The notes below the pieces were generated by a model. It had not been told where the DNA came from, did not search any database, and saw only the letters and a program-made list of their open reading frames with translations. Positions 13,536 to 34,492 of a stretch of DNA of 64,000 nucleotides are shown piece by piece. The stretch is from Bolinopsis microptera. Its lineage: Eukaryota; Ctenophora; Tentaculata; Lobata; Bolinopsidae. The translations under genes and the position numbers were made by a program. Every line of letters begins with the position of its first letter. Position 1 is the first letter of the stretch. The stretch is taken from the NCBI RefSeq assembly GCF_026151205.1, contig NC_087078.1, forward strand, positions 14,587,118 to 14,651,117. The letters are read 5' to 3'.

Positions 13536-14223
13536 ACCCATTTATATTGGGTTGTGGAGCTCAATTTTGCTTCCTAAAGGTCTAAATTGTTTGTAGGTTT
13601 ACAACCTACCAGGACGCACGCCGAGTTGGAACAGATATTTTACGAGTATCACCCGTTAATAAATTGTTTAATAGGCTAGTTTTAAAGTTTAAAATCGAAA
13701 AGTTGCACACGTGAGGACACGCCCAAATTGATAGAAAATTCAAAATGGCTGCAGGCTGAAAATTGCTATTTTCACGATTTTTATCAACTTTGGATTCACG
13801 TTGTGATCCAAGTTCTTTTTGAAATCTTTTGAGACTTTGCATGCTTATTAAACAATATATAAAACACCAACATGCAAAAATGTATGGTGATTTAATATTG
13901 TATGTGCACGCAACGTCCGCTCAAAGTTAGCACGTGCGAAAGATGAGAATTTTGTAGGTTTACAACCTACCAGGACGCGCGCCGAGTTGGACTCGGTAAT
14001 ATATGGAACCGCTCCTACTAAATCGCTCGCCCAAATTTTAAGAAAATTCTTGTGAAAAGGCCCTTTAGGCATGAAAGTGATCTAGATCGGTGTATTTTTG
14101 GACGCTGATTCCGAATCACCCCCATGACGTAGGGTTAAAATGCTTCCCTGGAGAGTTATGGGCAAAAAACCGTTTTGGTCACGTGACAGGCTAGTAAAAC
14201 GTGAATTCGATTATTTAGGGCTC

Positions 14224-14308
14224 GGGTTAGGGTTAGGGTTGTGGTTAAGATTATGGATAGCTTCGGGGTTATGGTTAGGGTTAGGGTTGGGATTAGGGTT
14301 TATGTAAA
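14224..14308 (+). repeat. Degenerate interstitial TTAGGG repeat
   Basis: About a dozen units of GGGTTA or close variants (gttagggttagggtt and others) with interruptions. This is the canonical animal telomere motif at an internal site, inside the inverted-repeat complex. Confidence 0.85.
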
Positions 14309-14752
14309 ACCGTTTTGTACGGCTGCAAAACCAAAAAAACCAAAGTCACGTGAAATCTTTGGGCGAGCGATTTAGTAAGAGCCATATGGAACAGTACAGA
14401 TCGGTCGCGCTAAATCACTCTACAGTCGATTTTCTTATTTCATCACTTTTAGTTTCGCATTGGATAAAGCACATGTTATATCCGCGCGTTACGTGTGATC
14501 ATATTTAATCCTGATTTCCCAATTACGTTTCTACTACTTGCAGCTTTATACTTTGAATTTCAAACTTCGAGTTTTCGTCAACAGTCAATAATTATCCATG
14601 ATTCATCTGCATCAGTGCCACTTGTGTTATACCTTATATGTAGTTATGAGTTATAATCCTATAAGTTTAATGAATAGCTGTTAAAAATGTTAATCCTCAT
14701 TTGCTCGCAGGTGTACTGACATATGCTATAGGTACAAATAGAATTGTAATCG

Positions 14753-15042
14753 ATCCTAGAAATAGTGCGCAGAGCTGGTTTTGTGGTTAAGTTTTGTAGT
14801 TGGAAAGTGTTTTTAATGTAGAGTGGGATCAGCTCTGAGGATTTATAATTCGCATCATTTAGTCGTTTCAGAACCTAGAAATAGTGCTCAAAGCTGGTTT
14901 TGTGTTTAAGTTTTGAAGTTGGAAAGTGTTTTTAATTTAGAGTGGGATCAGCTCTGGGGATTTGTAATTCGCATCATTTAGTCGTTTCAGAACCTAGAAA
15001 TAGTGCTCAGAGTCGGTTTTGTGGTTAAGTTTTTTAGTTGAT
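14753..15042 (+). repeat. ~120-bp tandem repeat, about 2.4 copies
   Basis: Units begin near 14753, 14873 and 14993 with cctagaaatagtgc and contain agtgggatcagctctg. The third unit is truncated. Confidence 0.9.
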
Positions 15043-16490
15043 TGTAAACCGAGACGGTGCCCGGGTGGTTCTAATGACCAATTTAAATCTTAACAAATAT
15101 ATTATAAAAATTGTAATAATCCCTCACAAGGGCACTGCACTCTTGATAGGAAAATGCCTCACTGTGTAGAACAGCAACTTTACGATGGAATTTAAACCTC
15201 ATCTGACAGATATTTTACGAGTATCACCCGTTAACATTTAGATGGCATTATATATGAATTTAATGCCAACTTGAATGAGTAAAAAGTGCCAGATTCAGTC
15301 AGTTATCGACAAATATGCCTATCTAAACACAAGGAAATGTTTTCAAAGGTAAAGTTTCGAAATCGTTGAAATTACCTCCTTAATAATGAAGTTATGAGTT
15401 TACATTTCGACTTTGTAAATTATCCTGACATGATAATCTAAAAGGAATGATATTTGACCAAATAGTGGACCGCAATAGTGTCTCTCTCTCTCCCAAACAA
15501 AAGGAAATGATATTAATTCGAATAACCGTCCGCAAATGCAAATTGATATCGAGAATGACATCGGTCGCTCGCTTTTAGTTTTCCCTTACTGGGCCGCGCT
15601 CAGCCTGTCATTCCGCCAATGTTAATGAACATAATAGCCTGGGGTCCCCAGGTTGCAGGTAAAGTTTTCCCATTCATTTACAATTGTAATAGATTAAGTT
15701 TTTATTTTGTTTACACTCGGTCACTTGTCAAAGCATGTAAGGTCATTCGGCGATATTTTCTTTGAAATAAAATGATGTATTTGTGTAACAATTTGAAAGT
15801 TTATTGATAAAAAAAAACTACCCGAAGGCAGCTGTACTCGGCAATAAAGATCCGATAAACAACAGCTAATTGGATCGACACTAATTGGACACTTACTACC
15901 TTACCTGAGGACCCCAGGCTAGTATGTTCATAAGCATAAAGATTCGGCGGAATGACATGCTGAGCGCCGCCCAGTAATAACTACCAACCTTATCCCAAAA
16001 TAACAGTTATCGAATACCCAAAAGAAACCCAAAGAGATTTTACAGCATGTCATGGATATAATTAATAAAAACTTTATTACAATTCGTATAACATTTGATT
16101 CACGATGTCAATCCTTCGCAGCTCGGTGAGGCACATTGCATTTCGCCGATCTACCGAAGTGTGGTTGCGAGAAGAATGGTTTGATGCGCGGCGCGACCCA
16201 GTACACAGTAGTGCATCGACCCAGTAGTGCATCGCGCTACAAGTAAAACATAATCAATAATAAGCCGTGAATGAATGGGAAAAGCGAGCGACCGATTTCA
16301 TTCTGACATTCTCGGTATCAATTTGCATTTGCGGACGGTTTTTTTAAATTAATATCATTTCCTTTTGTTTGGGAGAGAGGGACACCGTTGTGGTCCACTT
16401 TACCCTTAACGGGTGATACTCGTAAAATATCTGTTCCAGGACCGTCGACGAGTCCAACTCGGCGCGCGTCCTGGTAGGTTGTAAACCTAC

Positions 16491-19400
16491 AACTTTACCC
16501 ATGATTATGGGTTTTGGTCAAATTATTTTATCACATATATGTTGTATGTGATATGTCATTAATTATAGCGACAAGAGAAACACCATTGTTTGTTGTTTGG
16601 AGAGGACGTGATATGAGGACTCCTCTATATGCTACAGTAAAGCTACAATAAATTAATTCCTTCTGTAACGTCCTCAATAAATTTAATAGATTTGTAGTGT
16701 TGTAATTAGTTTAAATATGACAACATTATTATAAACCATGCAATGAGTGACATAAATTAAAGCTCCTGCGCGGCATGCATACAATAGCTAATTATATATT
16801 AGCTTAATTAGTGATTAGATATATAGCGTCGTTTATATAATATAAGCCGCGCACGAGAACTAAGTTTGAAAGTTGCACTTTATTCTATTGTTTGTTGCTT
16901 GGAATTCGCGCGTAACGAACTTTAAATCAGATTGATAACAGTGCCGCCCGAAAGAGAATCTGTTTGCCTGGTCGCATGTAACCAACCTGCTTACTACCTG
17001 TAACAACCTGCTGTGTAACCAACCGGCTTACTACAATGTATCGATTTCAACCTCCCTCTCACGAACTTAATTAATAATTATGGTGAAATTATGTCCTAAA
17101 ATTTGTTGAATGTTTAGTAGCTAGCGATAATCAATGACAAGTACGTATGCGGTATGTGATACCTGAACATGATCATTTATGGGACGTTTCAGTTTATTTA
17201 CATTAATCTCTTATCCGATAGTGCAGATTTTATAGTGTATGCCAGGAACGATTAAAACTCTGCATTTTATATCCAATACATTAATTGTAAGATTGATAAA
17301 AGAAGAAGATATAACATAAAAACTTGTAAAAATACGTCAAAATTTAAATAAATCCATGGATAATAAAATTAGTGAATATGATCGCCAAAATGTGGAATTA
17401 TAAAATAGATATGATATGCTAAAAACGCATAAATTATGTACCCTGGAAAGGAATTGTGCGGATCTCTAACAAATCGAAGAATGTGTGATAACATTGGTGC
17501 AGTATTATGGTCATGCATAAACCCCATGAAACCCTATAACTAATCATTTACATCAAAATCGACTAAAAAGGACATAAAGTCTCAAATCTAAAAAATGGCG
17601 AATTTTACAGCGACTTTCACGCATCCTTGAAATTCAATTAAACTCTGGAAATCTGTAATATTTACATTGTGTGACCATGCAATAAGAAGTAAATTATTAA
17701 GTACATTAAGAAAATATATCACTAAGTAAGCTTAGTATCCTACATACAATACAAGTTTACATCTTGATCTTACACTCAAAGTAATTATAGTTACTCAATA
17801 GTTAGAAAGTTTATCATATTCGTGTAGAAGGTATCTTGATGTAAATTGCTAAATGTAGGTCCTCCTGAAAAGTTATGTAAATTACTCACAAAAAGATAAC
17901 TTCAAATGTAGAGCAATTGTTTCATTATTTTAGTTTAATGAAATGCCAAAAGTTGAAGCAGGGGAGCGAAAATTTTGGGTAATGCCTTGGTGGCAATTTT
18001 ACAATCTCCCGTTACTGAGATTCCTTATTGTTACCAATACACCAATACGTAAACCAATATCGGAAAATGCTACCAATGTAAGCTACATGTTGGTGACAGT
18101 AAGAATAACCCCCGCCATGGCGCCATAATCATCTTATAAAATATATGGTAATACAGTATAAAATATAAAAGCTATTGTTATAACCCGACAGGCGACAGAT
18201 AGCAATAAATCCCATTAATTAATGGCTACACAACTATGTATGAGAACTTATTCAGGTGGATCTAAAATCCTCACTTCAAAGACTTCCCTCACACGTGCTG
18301 CGTGCACACCCTTATTATTAAGGATATTACTAAATTGCTAATTATATCTCTCGCTCTTGACAGGATGGTGCCCTCAATAAGTAAATAAATTCTCATGCTC
18401 TATTTACACGAGTAACAGTGACGTGCTTATATTCATAATTCAAACGTGCAAATTACAAATAGTGCAAATAGCGCATCCATTTCATCTGGACGCGACAGTG
18501 TGTTACAAGTGAGTGTCACACAATATGTAACACTTAAACCATGTTACAACTCCTGCCTACCTGTCGATAAAGGGGTGCCGGATCGAATAAGTCGACGTTT
18601 TCCAGCAGCTGTTCGGAGGGAAAGATAAGAAACTTTGTCTTGTCGTTTGTTGAAATCTCTTTACATTTTATTTTGTAGTGTGCTTCTTCCAACATGTAGT
18701 AGTTAACCTAACAAATTTACCTTAATTAACCTAACAAATTCATTTTCATCAGTATCAATTTATCATGTTATTAAGTTGTAACTTAATCATTCTTTAGTTA
18801 ATGAAACAATATAATCTCTCAAGCGATTGATTGATTAGATATTTAATATATTCATTGATTAGTCAAGTATAAGTAATGATAATACCGATTTGGACTATCC
18901 ATACACACAAAATAAATCAGTAAATATTTTACTTACAACTTTAGGTTTAATTCTATTGGTCTGATGCTCCTTTTCTGTACAAGTAAGTTCTCTCCAGAGA
19001 AGTCTAAAATTTTAGTGGATTATATGAGAGTTAGTGATAAGAATTATCGAGCTTATGAAACTGTTAATAAATGTTCTTGGCTGTATAATTTATATTTGTT
19101 CTGGAACATGCCATCTTGAAAAAAATATGTTTCGTTCTTTGCGTTTAATATCGTGCAGCTACATAATATAATAGTAAATATGCATTATAAGTTACTAGCA
19201 GGAACCCGTCTAACCCTAAAATGGTGTCAAGACTCAAGAGACTAAAACAATTATTACCTATTTAATTCGCATTTTTGACACCACTTGGGGTACCAAATTT
19301 TGGGCTCTAAAACTCCTATTTCTTGGCCAATTTTTTTATTTTTTCATGCTGATTTGGAGGCCATTAAAGCATTTGACCCAGTCAAAAAAGTTTCAGTTGT

Positions 19401-19542
19401 ATATCTTTTACGGTTTTTGCAGAAATTCGCGTTAAAGTTGATGCCGTGGTGTCAGTAAAATGGCACAGATAAATACATATATATCGTCTCGCTTTATATA
19501 TAGTAAGATAACACGACAATCTTAATATGTTTGAGTTATATA
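16491..19542. other. Gene-poor AT-rich interval
   Basis: Only short open frames (for example 17943-18128 and 18446-18628) without recognisable domains or splice support. No gene or RNA is recognised. Confidence 0.5.
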
Positions 19543-26947
<7,405 letters not shown>

Positions 26948-27778
26948 TGTGTTTATTTGCCAGGGGTTGATGATGTAATGGTTTAGTCATGTAGGCGAGC
27001 GAGGGACGTTTCCCTTGTTTGTAGTTTAGCTGACATTTTCTATATCTGGGAATGTTTGTCTAAGAAAGAATGTTAGAGGAATGCGAGTAGTGTCTTTTGT
27101 TGAATACAGACATGTATCTATAGTTGATCAGGCAAAGCTTTCATTATCGGACTAATCTAAAGAGTAGTCCCAGTCGGGTATATTTGAGTTGACCGTTCGC
27201 ACCGTGACGATAAGAATTTAACATCAAATAAAAATCTGTTTTCTATAGATTTATGTAAAATTATAGCTCTAAAGAGAACAAATAAAGAGTCAAAGTTACT
27301 AAAAAGTCTTTGAAAAATGTATAATTTTGAGGTCATGCAAGCTAGATCTTTTTTGCATTATTTAAAATTTAATTGCTCTTAATTGACAAAACTTGGCAAC
27401 AACGATTTAAGAACATGAACTGATGCACTGACCAGCACTGTCCTGTAAATTAAATGCCGAAATATTTACATATCAAGATTAAGATTAATTGCTAATAACC
27501 ATAGTTTGGACAACTTAAACTCTAACTGCAATTACCAGAAAATAATATCATGCTAAAATTGCTAACTTTTTATCTACGGTAGATAAAAAATAAAAATTTA
27601 TATTTACAATTTATATGTATTTAATTTTCGAATCTTAATCAAGAATGTTAACCTACATAAGCATAACAATTACAGTCCTATCAATCTAGCTACACAAATC
27701 AAAAATCTGACTTTGAATATTTTTCCACCTGGTCCTGAGCTGAATTTCCTCATCTCGTCATTTGTGCATACTACTATA
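26948..27778. other. Promoter region of the CARD/TPR gene and intergenic DNA
   Basis: The segment just upstream of the CARD/TPR start (about 26948-27085) recurs at 29531-29660, so it belongs to the duplicated block. The rest is AT-rich and contains the 3' flank of the first MFS gene. No other gene is seen. Confidence 0.5.
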
Positions 27779-29201
27779 CTACTCATTTTCATCTTGTAGT
27801 CCTATAAATTCTAGAGTTTCTCTATCTTTTCTATTGAGATAGGAGTCTCTGATAGGAAACAATCTGTTTGGGCTATTATCATCTAACAGTGCCCTTGCCT
27901 GATCGTCCAGTGTCTCTGTCTTTCTCAGCATTAGAGATAGAAGTCCCGAGATTACAGATGTGAAGACAATAGTCAATACAAGTGGCATCCAGAAGGGAAT
28001 GAAGGAGGTGTACAGGGCAGATATAACAGCACCAACTGCCTGACTGAGGTATAAGATACCGTATTTCACTCCGAAATCTTGCTCGCCAAAGTATCGGATG
28101 GTAGCGGCTGGCATGATGCCATAGTTACCTGTGCAACAGAAGTATGAAGCCCAAACAGCAATGGTGCATAGACTTGCACACGTTGTTTGTCCCGTGAGAA
28201 ACTTGCTAAGATATGACAACAAGATACAAACACCCGTAGCAAGGCAGAGCATGAACAAGGATACCTTGACTCCAAATCTGTCGTGAATGTGTCCCCAGAA
28301 AGGACGTCCCAGTGCATTGAATATTCCTGATAGTGCTATCACTACAGAGAGCAGTATTTTGTCGTCGTGCAGAAAGGTTTTCCCATAATCCCTAGCATAG
28401 GAGTGTATGTACGCTAAAGGCACTTTATTCAGTGCAAAAATCAGAAACAGTAGATAAAATCCAGGCCTGCGGAACATGTCTTTAACAGTTGCTCCGTTTA
28501 TGGAGGCACCATCACTTTTTCCCGTGTCTGGGTTTCTGACAAGGAGAAAGCTTAAAGGAAACTGAAGGAATGTTGACAGTATACCAAACATTAAAAACAT
28601 GTTTGGAACTTTGTTCAGTATGAAAGATTGGTTGAAGATTAACTCGCCATCGATAGGGTTTTTGATGGGGTCCAAATTGTTTGGGTTGGCATAGAGTGAC
28701 TCCAGAGGGCTAATAAAAATGCTAGATAGTCCATAGCCCAAACTAAGAATTCCAGAGAACAGACCGTGATATTGTTTTTCAATCCACGATAAGCCCACAA
28801 CTAAACTCATGACATATATCAGTCCTGAAGTGAACCCTACTATGAAATAGCTGGCCATGAGCGACATTACCGATGTACACGAATAATACATGACAAAGAT
28901 GTTCAAGTTAAACAAAGCAACAGCACAAATTGTAACATTGCTAGTGGAAAACTTCCGCACCATAAGTCCTCCTGTAATCATTGCAATAGCTTGTCCGGTA
29001 ATTTGAGCTGCATACACCCATGACAGGCGTGATTTATCTGTAGAGTGATCCTTATCTATAGACACAATGTAAGAATACAGATAAGGATCGACGAAGTTGA
29101 AACCATAAGTGATCCCTCCAGGAGGAAAGAGGATTACGGAGCAGGATACGATGATGGCCACGAGCAAGGCTTGACTGATGGAGCCTCTTATGACAGTACC
29201 A
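27779..29201 (-). CDS. MFS transporter, OFA/monocarboxylate-like, copy 1
   Basis: One long coding exon of about 470 codons, with twelve hydrophobic segments, an MFS loop motif GRPFWGHIHDRFG between the two halves, and repeated Gly-rich helices (GLIYVMSLVVGLSW, YGLSSIFISPLESLY). It resembles the oxalate/formate or monocarboxylate-type MFS branch in the plasma membrane; the substrate cannot be read from sequence. The exon begins after a good acceptor (ttttcag) at 29201. It has no ATG near that point, because the codon that is ATG in copy 2 is ACT here, so translation must start in an upstream exon or at a non-ATG codon. Closely similar to the gene at 30597-32028. Confidence 0.88.
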
Positions 29202-29454
29202 CTGAAAAGAGTTAGTGGTTAGGGTATTTTAACAGCAAACCATTTAATTGGAATGCATTTTAAAGAGTTTTTTGAGGTTAATTTATGATTTGTCGATACA
29301 AAATGTGTAGCAGTTCTAGATTGAGCATGTGACTAAATAATAAATCTCACATGTTTGCAAAAGGATTACCACAAATGCAGAGACTCGCCATTTTAGTTCC
29401 GAAATAAGCAAGTATTTAAACAGGATTAAAGATAATAGCGTGTTGACTGCTACA

Positions 29455-29660
29455 ATCTACATGGCATACAGCTACACAACGTAATGACAAGTCTATTCCA
29501 GCAAATGGCACCCCATCCATTCCCTCCCATTGTGTAGTTGAGAGGGGTGATGAGGTGCGGGTTTAATCTTGTTGTTTGAGTGCGAACTTTCCCTTGGTTG
29601 AACAGTTCAGCTGACATTTTCTATTATATCTGAGGAATGTTAGAAAGAATGTAATTGTAT
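29455..29660 (-). pseudogene. Duplicated start and promoter of the CARD/TPR gene (remnant)
   Basis: Read on the minus strand from 29530, the sequence aligns to the first ~20 codons of the CARD/TPR gene (shared W-x-A-I-C-x-N-R). It then loses similarity and has no matching downstream exon. The upstream 29531-29660 matches that gene's promoter (agctgacattttctat, gaaagaatg). It is a fragment carried by the duplication that also made the second MFS gene. Confidence 0.8.
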
Positions 29661-30596
29661 GTAAGTGACATTCCAGCTTGATATATTTTTTTGAATTCAG
29701 AAATTTTTCTATAATTGTGTAGGCAGTGTTAGTAGAATAATCCGAATCAAATGGTAAGTAATAAGTTTTCCACATATCTTGAGCTGACAAGATATGTTAA
29801 ATTATTTTTATAAAATTATGACGGTAAAAAGAACAAATGAAGCATCAAGGTTTATTAAAAATTTTTGAATAGCTATAGATCTAACAAAAGTACAAAGATT
29901 CTCGATTAAATCTGATTATACATAACATAATTTATACCCCATTGGTATAACAAATAACATTCAATTATTGTAATTAAAAGATATGATGACGAATTAACAT
30001 TCGAGATCATTCAAATCATCTAGGCTACTCAGATTTGCTTGCATTATCAAGATTTAGGTGCTAATTTACAAACATTGAACTATTGAAACCAAGAAATGCA
30101 GCTGCATTTATTTAGCGGGCGGCCGCTCAATTCCCGATCCATCATATAATTTATTACAGCCCATTTTTTATTATTCAGTTATATGCAAGGCTGTGGTCTG
30201 TTTAGTGAGGCACAGTGCTTGTTAGCGATCTTAAGTTTAGCGCTACGAATTTAAGACAAACTATGAAATCAAAGCCATGGATCGGAAATAAACATTAACA
30301 GGTACACTAACTAGCATACACTAGCATACAATAACTAGCAGGTCCGGCACAGTCTGTAAAAAAATGTATATAATGATTAATATTAGTTGCTAAAAACCAC
30401 AGTTTGATCACCCTGCACTGTGTTAAAACTGCGAAATTTTCAATAAAAATAAATAAATCTTCTAATCACAACATAATTATATTCAATTTTAAAATCGTTT
30501 TTACATAGAAACACAAACCATACTATTAACTATGATCTCTGAAGAATAAATGCAACTTTAATATTTAACGTTTAAATTGTCCTCATTTTTTTCACT

Positions 30597-32028
30597 CTAC
30601 TCATTTTCATCTCTATGTTCCTTAAGTTCTAGAGTGTCTCTGTTTTCTCTATTAAGCTCAAACTCTCTGCTGGGGACCAAACTGTCCGTGCTAGTATCAT
30701 CTAACAGTGCCCTTGCCTGATCGTCCAGTGTCTCTGTCTTTCTCAACATCAGAGAAAGAAGTCCCGAGATTACAGATGTGAAGACAATAGTCAAGACAAG
30801 TGGCATCCAGAAGGGAATGAAGGAGGTGTACAGGGCAGATATAACAGCACCAAGTGCCTGACTGAGGTATAAGATACCGTATTTCACTCCGAAATCTTGC
30901 TCGCCAAAGAATTGGATGGTAGCGGCTGGCATGATGCCATAGTTACCTGTGCAACAGAAGTATGAAGCCCAAATAGCAATGGTGTATAGACTTGCACACG
31001 TTGTTCGTCCCGTCAGAAACTTGCTAAGATATGACAACAAAATACAAACACCCGTAGCAAGGCAGAGCATGAACAAGGATACCTTGACTCCAAATCTGTC
31101 GTGAATGTGTCCCCAGAAAGGACGTCCCAGTGCATTGAATATTCCTGATAGTGCTATCACTACAGAGAGGATCATATCGTCGTGCAGAAAGGTCTGTCCA
31201 TAAAACTTTGAGTAGGAGCCTATGTAAGCTAGAGGCACTTTATTCAGTGCAAAAATTAGAAACAGTAGATAAAATCTAGGTTTACGGAACATGTCTTTAA
31301 CAGATTCGCCGTTTATGGAAGGCATGACATCTTCACCTTTTCTCGTGTCTGGGGTTGGGTTTTTGACAAGGAGAAAGCTTAAAGGAAACTGAAGCAATGT
31401 TGACAGTATACCAAACATTACAAACATCTTTGGAACTTTGTTCAGTATGAAAGATTGGTTGAAGATTAACTCGCCATCGATAGGGTTCTTGATGGGGTCC
31501 AAATTGTTTGGGTTGACATAGAGTGACTCCAGAGGGCTGATAAAAACGCTAGATAGTCCGTAGCCCAGACTAAGAATTCCAGAGACCAGACCATGATATT
31601 GTTTTTCAATCCATGACAAGCCCACAACCAAACTTGTGACATATATCAGTCCTAAAGTGAACCCTGCCAGAAAATAGCTTAACGCCAGTGTCATTACTGA
31701 TCTACAAGAAAAATACATGGCCAAGATATTGATATTAAACATCACAACAGCACAAATTGCAATGTTGCGAGTGGAAAACTTCCTCAACAAGAGCCCTCCT
31801 GTTATCATTGCAATAGCTTGTCCAATCATAAGAGCTGAGTACACCCATGACAGGCGTGATTTATCTGTAGAGTGATCCTTATCTAAAGACACAATGTAAG
31901 AGTACAGATAAGGATCGATGACGTTGAAGCCGTAAGTGATCCCTCCAGGAGGGAAGAGTATGATGGAGCATGATAAGATGGTAACCACAAACCTCGACCT
32001 ACTGATGGAACCTTTTATCATACCATCA
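30597..32028 (-). CDS. MFS transporter, OFA/monocarboxylate-like, copy 2
   Basis: 474 aa from the ATG at 32021, which lies seven bases after a splice acceptor (ttttttcag). Twelve membrane segments and GRPFWGHIHDRFG are present, and it is very similar over the whole length to the gene at 27779-29201. Differences cluster in the central cytoplasmic loop, where this copy has a few extra residues (NPTPDTRKGEDV), and at the C-terminus. An upstream block (32253-32275) resembling the same position of copy 1 (29381-29403) suggests a shared first exon or promoter. Confidence 0.9.
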
Positions 32029-32993
32029 CTGAAAAAAGTAGGGTTTAGTGGTAATTGGTTTGGTAGATCTAAAGTTTTGCAACGAAGGATTATGATTTCG
32101 CGATTATAGACAAAATGTCTGATATCACTAGATTGAGTATATGTCTGGAACTAGAAAACCTTTGAATTGATTTTGGGTACAATAAAGCTCACCAGTTTAT
32201 AAGCGGAGTGCTCGAACCATACCGTAAGACACAAATGTTACAATAACATTGACTTGCCATTTTAGCTCCGAAATTTAAGAAAATACACGAACAGTAATAA
32301 AGATAATAGCTTGTAGACTGCTGTGGCATTTAGATTCAACGACCCAACGTCTGATGAGGCTTAATAAGACATGGTCAATTATAACCGCTCCTGCTCTAGC
32401 GAACAATGTACCGAGTGTCAAGTTACATACACCTCCAAGTCATTAGGAGTTTTAAGAGAGAAACTCGTTAATCCAGTTAAATTTGTAGATAAAGATCTGA
32501 TAATATGTATTATATAATATACTTATATAAGTACTTTACTATTTAAATATAATAAGTTCATTTTAAATTTACTTAAATTAATAGAAAATTTAAAATATAA
32601 CATATTAAAGAAATCTACGTGGAAAAAGATGAATCTAAAGCCCCGACTCATCAGGTGTTTGCTGAATAAAACAGAAGCGGATAAATCACCGGATTTTTAT
32701 ATAATATAGATTTTCATTATTTAAATCTCAACTTACAGATATAATAAAATCGTAGTTATGCCTATTATATCAATTAACAAATACAATAGTTATCAAGTCA
32801 GTAATCAATTCAAAATATAGAAATAAATCAAGAAAAATATTTACTTTAAAGTTTAAGTACAGAAATACAATTAAACAATAAACCTAGCTCAAAATAAATA
32901 AAGTTCAAAGAATCACACAAATACAAGTTAAATTATAAATATAAATCAACCTAATTGACAACATTTTTACCAAGCATTCAATCATATCAAATT
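32029..32993. other. Intergenic, AT-rich
   Basis: Holds the promoter of MFS copy 2, similar to that of copy 1 up to about 32345, then AT-rich sequence with nothing recognised. Confidence 0.5.
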
Positions 32994-34492
32994 TCAAATG
33001 TCGGTGGCCTCACAGAATGCCTGCGAAATGGAGTTACTCGTTACAAATGATTGGGATTCCTCCTTCAAAGTGGATAAATAATGAATAAGCATCTCATGAG
33101 TGTCCACTGATAAAATCTGATATTGGTCCAGCTCCTGCTTTAGAGTCGTAAACAGACCTTCTCCCTGGGGATTAGTTTGTTTCAACTAAACAAATAGTTT
33201 CTAAAAAGCACATAATGAATGTACCGAGACATCCGAAACTAAGTTATAATGGCTACAATCTACATATTTGTCATACAACTTGTAAAATGTAGGGTCAATT
33301 AAAAAACTAGCATTAACGTTAAATTGTACAGAAGGATAAGAAGGTCTTCTCAACTAATACCTTGATTTTGAAGGATTGTAAGGCAAGACCAGTGGAAGCT
33401 AGTGCTCTGTAGAGTAAAGCAAATTGGTGAGCTACATACTTGGGGGACCCGCCAAACAGCAACTCTTCTAACATTGACACACACAGACTGTTAACCTGAC
33501 AATAGAACAGCACTGCAAACTATTGACTATCATTCATCAAATTCTTTCTTAATTTTACAAAGGATAGAAAATATCGCACATAGTTATGATGTCACAATTC
33601 CAACATTAAACATTTTGCTAACCTGTCCATAAGTTGAAAAAGTGGAGAGATGCGAGGTAAGGGGAGACTTTGCTATAACTGGTAAAAGTTCATTGCTCAC
33701 AAACTTTTCTAACAAAGGGAAAAGTTTTAAGATATCCTGTTCCTCCAGGTATGATCTTACATTAGTTGCTCCAACAGCTTTCAGTATCTTGCAGATATCT
33801 GCATAGGCCTGAGGAGAATCATCGTGAGAAATAAGTCTAACCATGTAAATGTAACCCGTGCTATTTCCTTCTATGGTAAGGCCATGCTAATATTTGTATC
33901 GAGCTTTAGTATGGCTTTAAACAACATCTGCTTTTGTATTGAAATTGCATAATCCAGACAACAATCCATTGTCTTAATCTTACCAATAGGTGTAAAAAAT
34001 TGCAATGTTTTTAATGGAATAATCACTCGATTCTTGCTTAAAATTCTTCATGACCCCAGAATCATTTATTTTACATATAAAACTGAAAATGATAAATTCT
34101 ACTAGATGATGAATACCTCACTTGTTTGTCCAACCCACTGTGTGTAACCGAATGTAGTATTCTTCAGCTTACTTAGTCTTCCACAGAGGCACTCTAGTAT
34201 GATACACCTGGTGAAGGTTGAAACTTGTGTTACTAAAATGAAAAGATCTGAAGAAGAAATTATTAGATGTGATCTCAAGATGATCAAATTTATTCTAATG
34301 AATTGGGGGAGATTCAGGAACCAATGAGGGAACAACTTACTTGGATAATATTCTCGATGCAACGGAACATGTTTTGATAGGGATGATATTGTCCAACCCT
34401 GATAATGGGCAGTCCGTGTATAAGTTAACTTGACATTTAGTGTTATATTTTATAGGCGGGATAAGAGCAGGTTGGCCATTTAAACCTATCAT
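32994..34492 (-). CDS. Unidentified conserved-looking helical protein
   Basis: Five exons on the minus strand: 34492-34341, 34247-34173, 33836-33623, 33495-33361, 33185-32994, all GT-AG with consistent phases; 255 aa from the ATG at 34492. A splice acceptor (ccttttag) sits just upstream, so more N-terminal sequence may exist. The protein is largely helical, cytosolic-looking and without membrane segments. Segments with real-protein character include KSFHFSNTSFNLHQVYHTR and AYADICKILKAVGATNV. I do not recognise the family. It lies immediately downstream of SRP14 on the same strand. Confidence 0.6.

Larger units (their letters stand above)
13593..16490. mobile_element. Large inverted-repeat complex (foldback-type element, nested)
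   Basis: A near-palindromic unit, gtaggtttacaacctac followed by aggacgc and gccgagttgg, occurs at 13593 and 13954 on the plus strand and inverted at 16453-16490. A second block, beginning acagatattttacgag, occurs at 13631 and 15206 and inverted at 16406-16434. Inner arms 15463-15575 and 16273-16400 pair with each other. A further inner pair lies near 15590-15655 and 15900-15975 (ggggtcccc-type ends and cattccgcc). No transposase frame is visible. I read it as a non-autonomous foldback element that has duplicated or nested on itself; exact boundaries are uncertain. Confidence 0.6.
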
